Source: Rhodanobacteraceae bacterium
Lineage (GTDB): Bacteria > Pseudomonadota > Gammaproteobacteria > Xanthomonadales > Xanthomonadaceae
DNA: 64,000 bases
Direction: 5' to 3'
Assembly (NCBI GenBank): GCA_024233975.1
Contig: JACKOX010000001.1
Span: forward strand, 62,001 to 126,000
Below the pieces are notes generated by a model, which saw nothing but the letters and a program-made list of their open reading frames with translations, did not search any database and had not been told where the DNA came from. Made by a program: the position numbers and the translations under genes. Below, one piece after another: positions 61,902-64,000 of this stretch; position 1 is the stretch's first letter, and each line of letters opens with the position of its first letter.

Positions 61902-64000
61902 ATGAACCTGAAGCTCCTGCGCTCCATTTGCTTTCTCCTGCTGGCCGGCATTGCCGCCAACAGTCAGGCACAGCCCACCCAGTTCGACACCAGTTTCGAT
62001 GGCGATGGCGAGCTGTCCACGCCATTTCCCGGCACGACCTTTCCAGATAACGGCCGCACGCTGCGGATAATGGCGGCGCTTTCCGACAATAGCCTGATGG
62101 TCGCCGGAACCGATCGCGTCGATTCACTTAGCGGCGTTTTTGCTCGTGGCCGGATCGGAAAGTTGAACGCCACCACCGGCCAGCCGGTCAGCAGCTATGG
62201 CGGGAACGGCGATGGGCTGGCTGAACTGGGCGATCTTCAGATCGACATCGAAGATTTCGTCGTCATGCCAGACGGCAGCGCCTTCCTCTGCGGCAACGAG
62301 GACAACGCCAGCGGTCGTCACGGTTTGATCGCTCGCGTCACCGCCGACGGACAGCTTGATGTCAACTGGCACGGTGGTCAGAACGGCGGCGTATTGGAGA
62401 TGCGAACGGGTGTCGTCAATGCCTGTTACGGCCTTGAGCGCCTTGGCGATGGACGACTGGTCGCGGTGGGTCGCGCCACCAACAACGGCAGCACTGACAA
62501 CGGTGGGGCGTTGGTGAGTTTCATCACCGAAGACGGTGAGTTCCAGGACAACGAGGACCTCTGGCTAACCAGCATCAACGGCTACACCCCAACGCGCGCC
62601 TATTCCGTCGCTGAGCAGCCCGGACTCGGCGTTGTCGTTCTGGTCGGGGCAAGCTGGGTCGACATCAAATCAGGGCCCGACCTGCTAGTCCACGAGATGC
62701 GATTGATCCGAACCACTTACGATGGTGAGCTGGATACCGGTTTCGGCACTCGCCAGATCTCCGGCACAGGCAAGGACTCCGCAGGAAACGGTTCGACCAA
62801 CTTTGCCGACCACTTCGACATCGATCCGGTGGGTCGCATCCGCCTGAGCACCAATCTCGCGTTGGCGGATTTGCTGCCGGATTGGCGCTTCGGCGTGCAG
62901 GCATGGAGCCGCAACATCGACGGCACCAGTGGCATTGGAACAGAGCACAGCGCGACGGCGGGCGCGGACTTTTCACTCAGGGTTGGCGCTTCTGCCCTGG
63001 GGCCGGATGGCAAGGTGGTGATTGCCAGCCTGCAGACCGATGAAAACAGCGTGAGTTGCACTGCGGGCATCTCGCGAAATCACCAGCATCTGCTTCGACT
63101 CACCCCTGGCGCCCTGAACGCCGACAGCACATTCGATGGTGATGGCCAGTTCGACTGGCTCACCGCCGCACAGACCTTCCCGAGCTGTTCGACCAACTAC
63201 ATCAGCGCGCTGCAGGACGTCGTCCTGCAACGCAACGGGCGAATGACGGTCTTGTCAACCATGAGACTCGGCTACCCCGTCGTATCAGACTCCAAGATCG
63301 TGGATTACCCGCTCATCACGCAGCTGCAGGGCAATCCTTTCTCGCCCATGAACTGGGACATCGATCCCGACGCGCTGACCTTCACGCCGGCCAGCGCCCG
63401 CCCCAATGCCCTGACCGAGTCCGACTTCGTCGAAATCACCGGACTGGATGCCGGCGTGCAGGTTCCTGCCTACGTACTGGGCGGCGAGATGCGGGTCGGC
63501 TTTGGCAGCTGGTCGACAGCCCGCTGGGTGAAGAATGGCGACTGGGTGCAGCTGCGTGGCGTTGCGCCAGCTGGCATCGGCTCCAGCGCCACAGCCTCGC
63601 TGTTTGTCGGCGGCATCCGCGGACACAACAGCTGGGATTCTCTGGGGGATCGTCAACGCGCCGATTTCGTAATCACTGCCAACGCGCCCGCTCTGCCCGG
63701 TGCTCGCTGCAGCGCCGGCGGCCTCAACAGCAACTGTTCGGCGGTGATTCCGGACCAGGGCTCGGTCAGCAGCAGCATCAACTTCGTCAATGGCGGCAGC
63801 TGCAACTTCGTGCAAGGTGTGCGCGTCGGCGTCGATATCGAACACGATTTCATCGGCGACCTGCGTATCAAGCTCACCGACCCCAACGGCCAGGTGTTCC
63901 TCGGTGGCAGCGAGGGCATCGTGACCCTGCTCAACCGGCCGGCGGCATCGACTACCTCAGGCACCGGCAGCTGTGCACGCGCCGACATTCTCGCCAGCTT
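61902..64000 (+). CDS. Large secreted protein with delta-60-type repeats and a P-like domain (3' end outside window)
   Basis: Open from the ATG at 61902 to the window end without a stop (699 codons so far). Signal peptide MNLKLLRSICFLLLAGIAANSQA. Delta-60-like repeats: QFDTSFDGDGELSTPF, QLDVNWHGGQNGGVLEM, ELDTGFGTRQISGTG, LNADSTFDGDGQFDW, with blades such as LVAVGRATNNGSTDNGGALV, so a beta-propeller is likely. From about residue 590 a P-like domain begins (SINFVNGGSCNFVQGVRVGVDIEHDFIGDLRIKLTDPNGQVFLGG), similar to that in the protein at 10174. The DGFE tail, if any, is outside the window. It is transcribed from a module copy, so it belongs with the 58786 gene to one regulon. Confidence 0.85.
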   Translation, partial: MNLKLLRSICFLLLAGIAANSQAQPTQFDTSFDGDGELSTPFPGTTFPDNGRTLRIMAALSDNSLMVAGTDRVDSLSGVFARGRIGKLNATTGQPVSSYGGNGDGLAELGDLQIDIEDFVVMPDGSAFLCGNEDNASGRHGLIARVTADGQLDVNWHGGQNGGVLEMRTGVVNACYGLERLGDGRLVAVGRATNNGSTDNGGALVSFITEDGEFQDNEDLWLTSINGYTPTRAYSVAEQPGLGVVVLVGASWVDIKSGPDLLVHEMRLIRTTYDGELDTGFGTRQISGTGKDSAGNGSTNFADHFDIDPVGRIRLSTNLALADLLPDWRFGVQAWSRNIDGTSGIGTEHSATAGADFSLRVGASALGPDGKVVIASLQTDENSVSCTAGISRNHQHLLRLTPGALNADSTFDGDGQFDWLTAAQTFPSCSTNYISALQDVVLQRNGRMTVLSTMRLGYPVVSDSKIVDYPLITQLQGNPFSPMNWDIDPDALTFTPASARPNALTESDFVEITGLDAGVQVPAYVLGGEMRVGFGSWSTARWVKNGDWVQLRGVAPAGIGSSATASLFVGGIRGHNSWDSLGDRQRADFVITANAPALPGARCSAGGLNSNCSAVIPDQGSVSSSINFVNGGSCNFVQGVRVGVDIEHDFIGDLRIKLTDPNGQVFLGGSEGIVTLLNRPAASTTSGTGSCARADILAS

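Overview
The window looks like chromosomal DNA of a high-GC gammaproteobacterium of the Xanthomonadales/Lysobacterales type, perhaps a Dokdonella- or Rhodanobacteraceae-like genus. This is an inference from the three-domain monothiol glutaredoxin (Grx, HesB-like, rhodanese), YajQ, DbpA, a MaeB with a phosphotransacetylase domain, AceE, the sigma-factor/kinase pairs, and the many secreted proteins ending in a DGFE-type tail. No rRNA, tRNA, CRISPR array, insertion sequence or prophage was seen.

Layout. 0-5.5 kb: small housekeeping and envelope genes on the minus strand (lipoprotein, EamA permease, PLP enzyme, YajQ, RcnB-like, STAS). 5.6-17 kb: an accessory block with a TPR Ser/Thr kinase, an ECF sigma factor, four secreted proteins with the C-terminal tail, an FMN reductase and an autotransporter barrel. 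17.3-22 kb: SDR/LysR pair, membrane protein, DbpA helicase. 22.1-24.9 kb: a lower-GC island with hipBA and an EVE-like/HNH nuclease, preceded by four operators on an exact 27-bp pitch. 24.9-49.8 kb: central metabolism (aceE, maeB), a CadC-like TPR regulator divergent from two secreted beta-helix proteins, an ABC exporter pair, a second sigma-kinase pair, cardiolipin synthase, a QEGLA-motif protein, rsgA flanked by two paralogous secreted proteins, an aminotransferase and an SGNH hydrolase. 49.9-54 kb: GrxD, a lipoprotein and an OmpA-like protein with Ig-like repeats. 54-64 kb: a third kinase translationally coupled to an FHA-domain sigma-54-type activator, then two large secreted proteins, the last cut by the window end.

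The strongest candidate for a new system is at 54-64 kb. Both secreted-protein genes are preceded by the same regulatory module: two GTTCG-N6-CGAAC palindromes, an IHF-like site and a TGGCAC-N5-TTGGA sigma-54-type promoter. All four elements sit at identical offsets (0, 42, 68, 99 bp) in both copies. The adjacent FHA activator and its kinase are the natural candidate regulators: phosphothreonine signalling from the kinase to the FHA domain would switch on the secreted proteins. Nine secreted proteins in the window share an [aliphatic]-F-x-[D/N]-G-F-E tail at or near the C-terminus, with no membrane anchor, which may be an uncharacterised sorting or secretion tag. Several lie beside kinases, ECF factors or other regulators, suggesting a regulated secretome.

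Limits: everything here is read by eye; no homology search or computed statistics was run. Family names rest on recognised motifs and order of domains.
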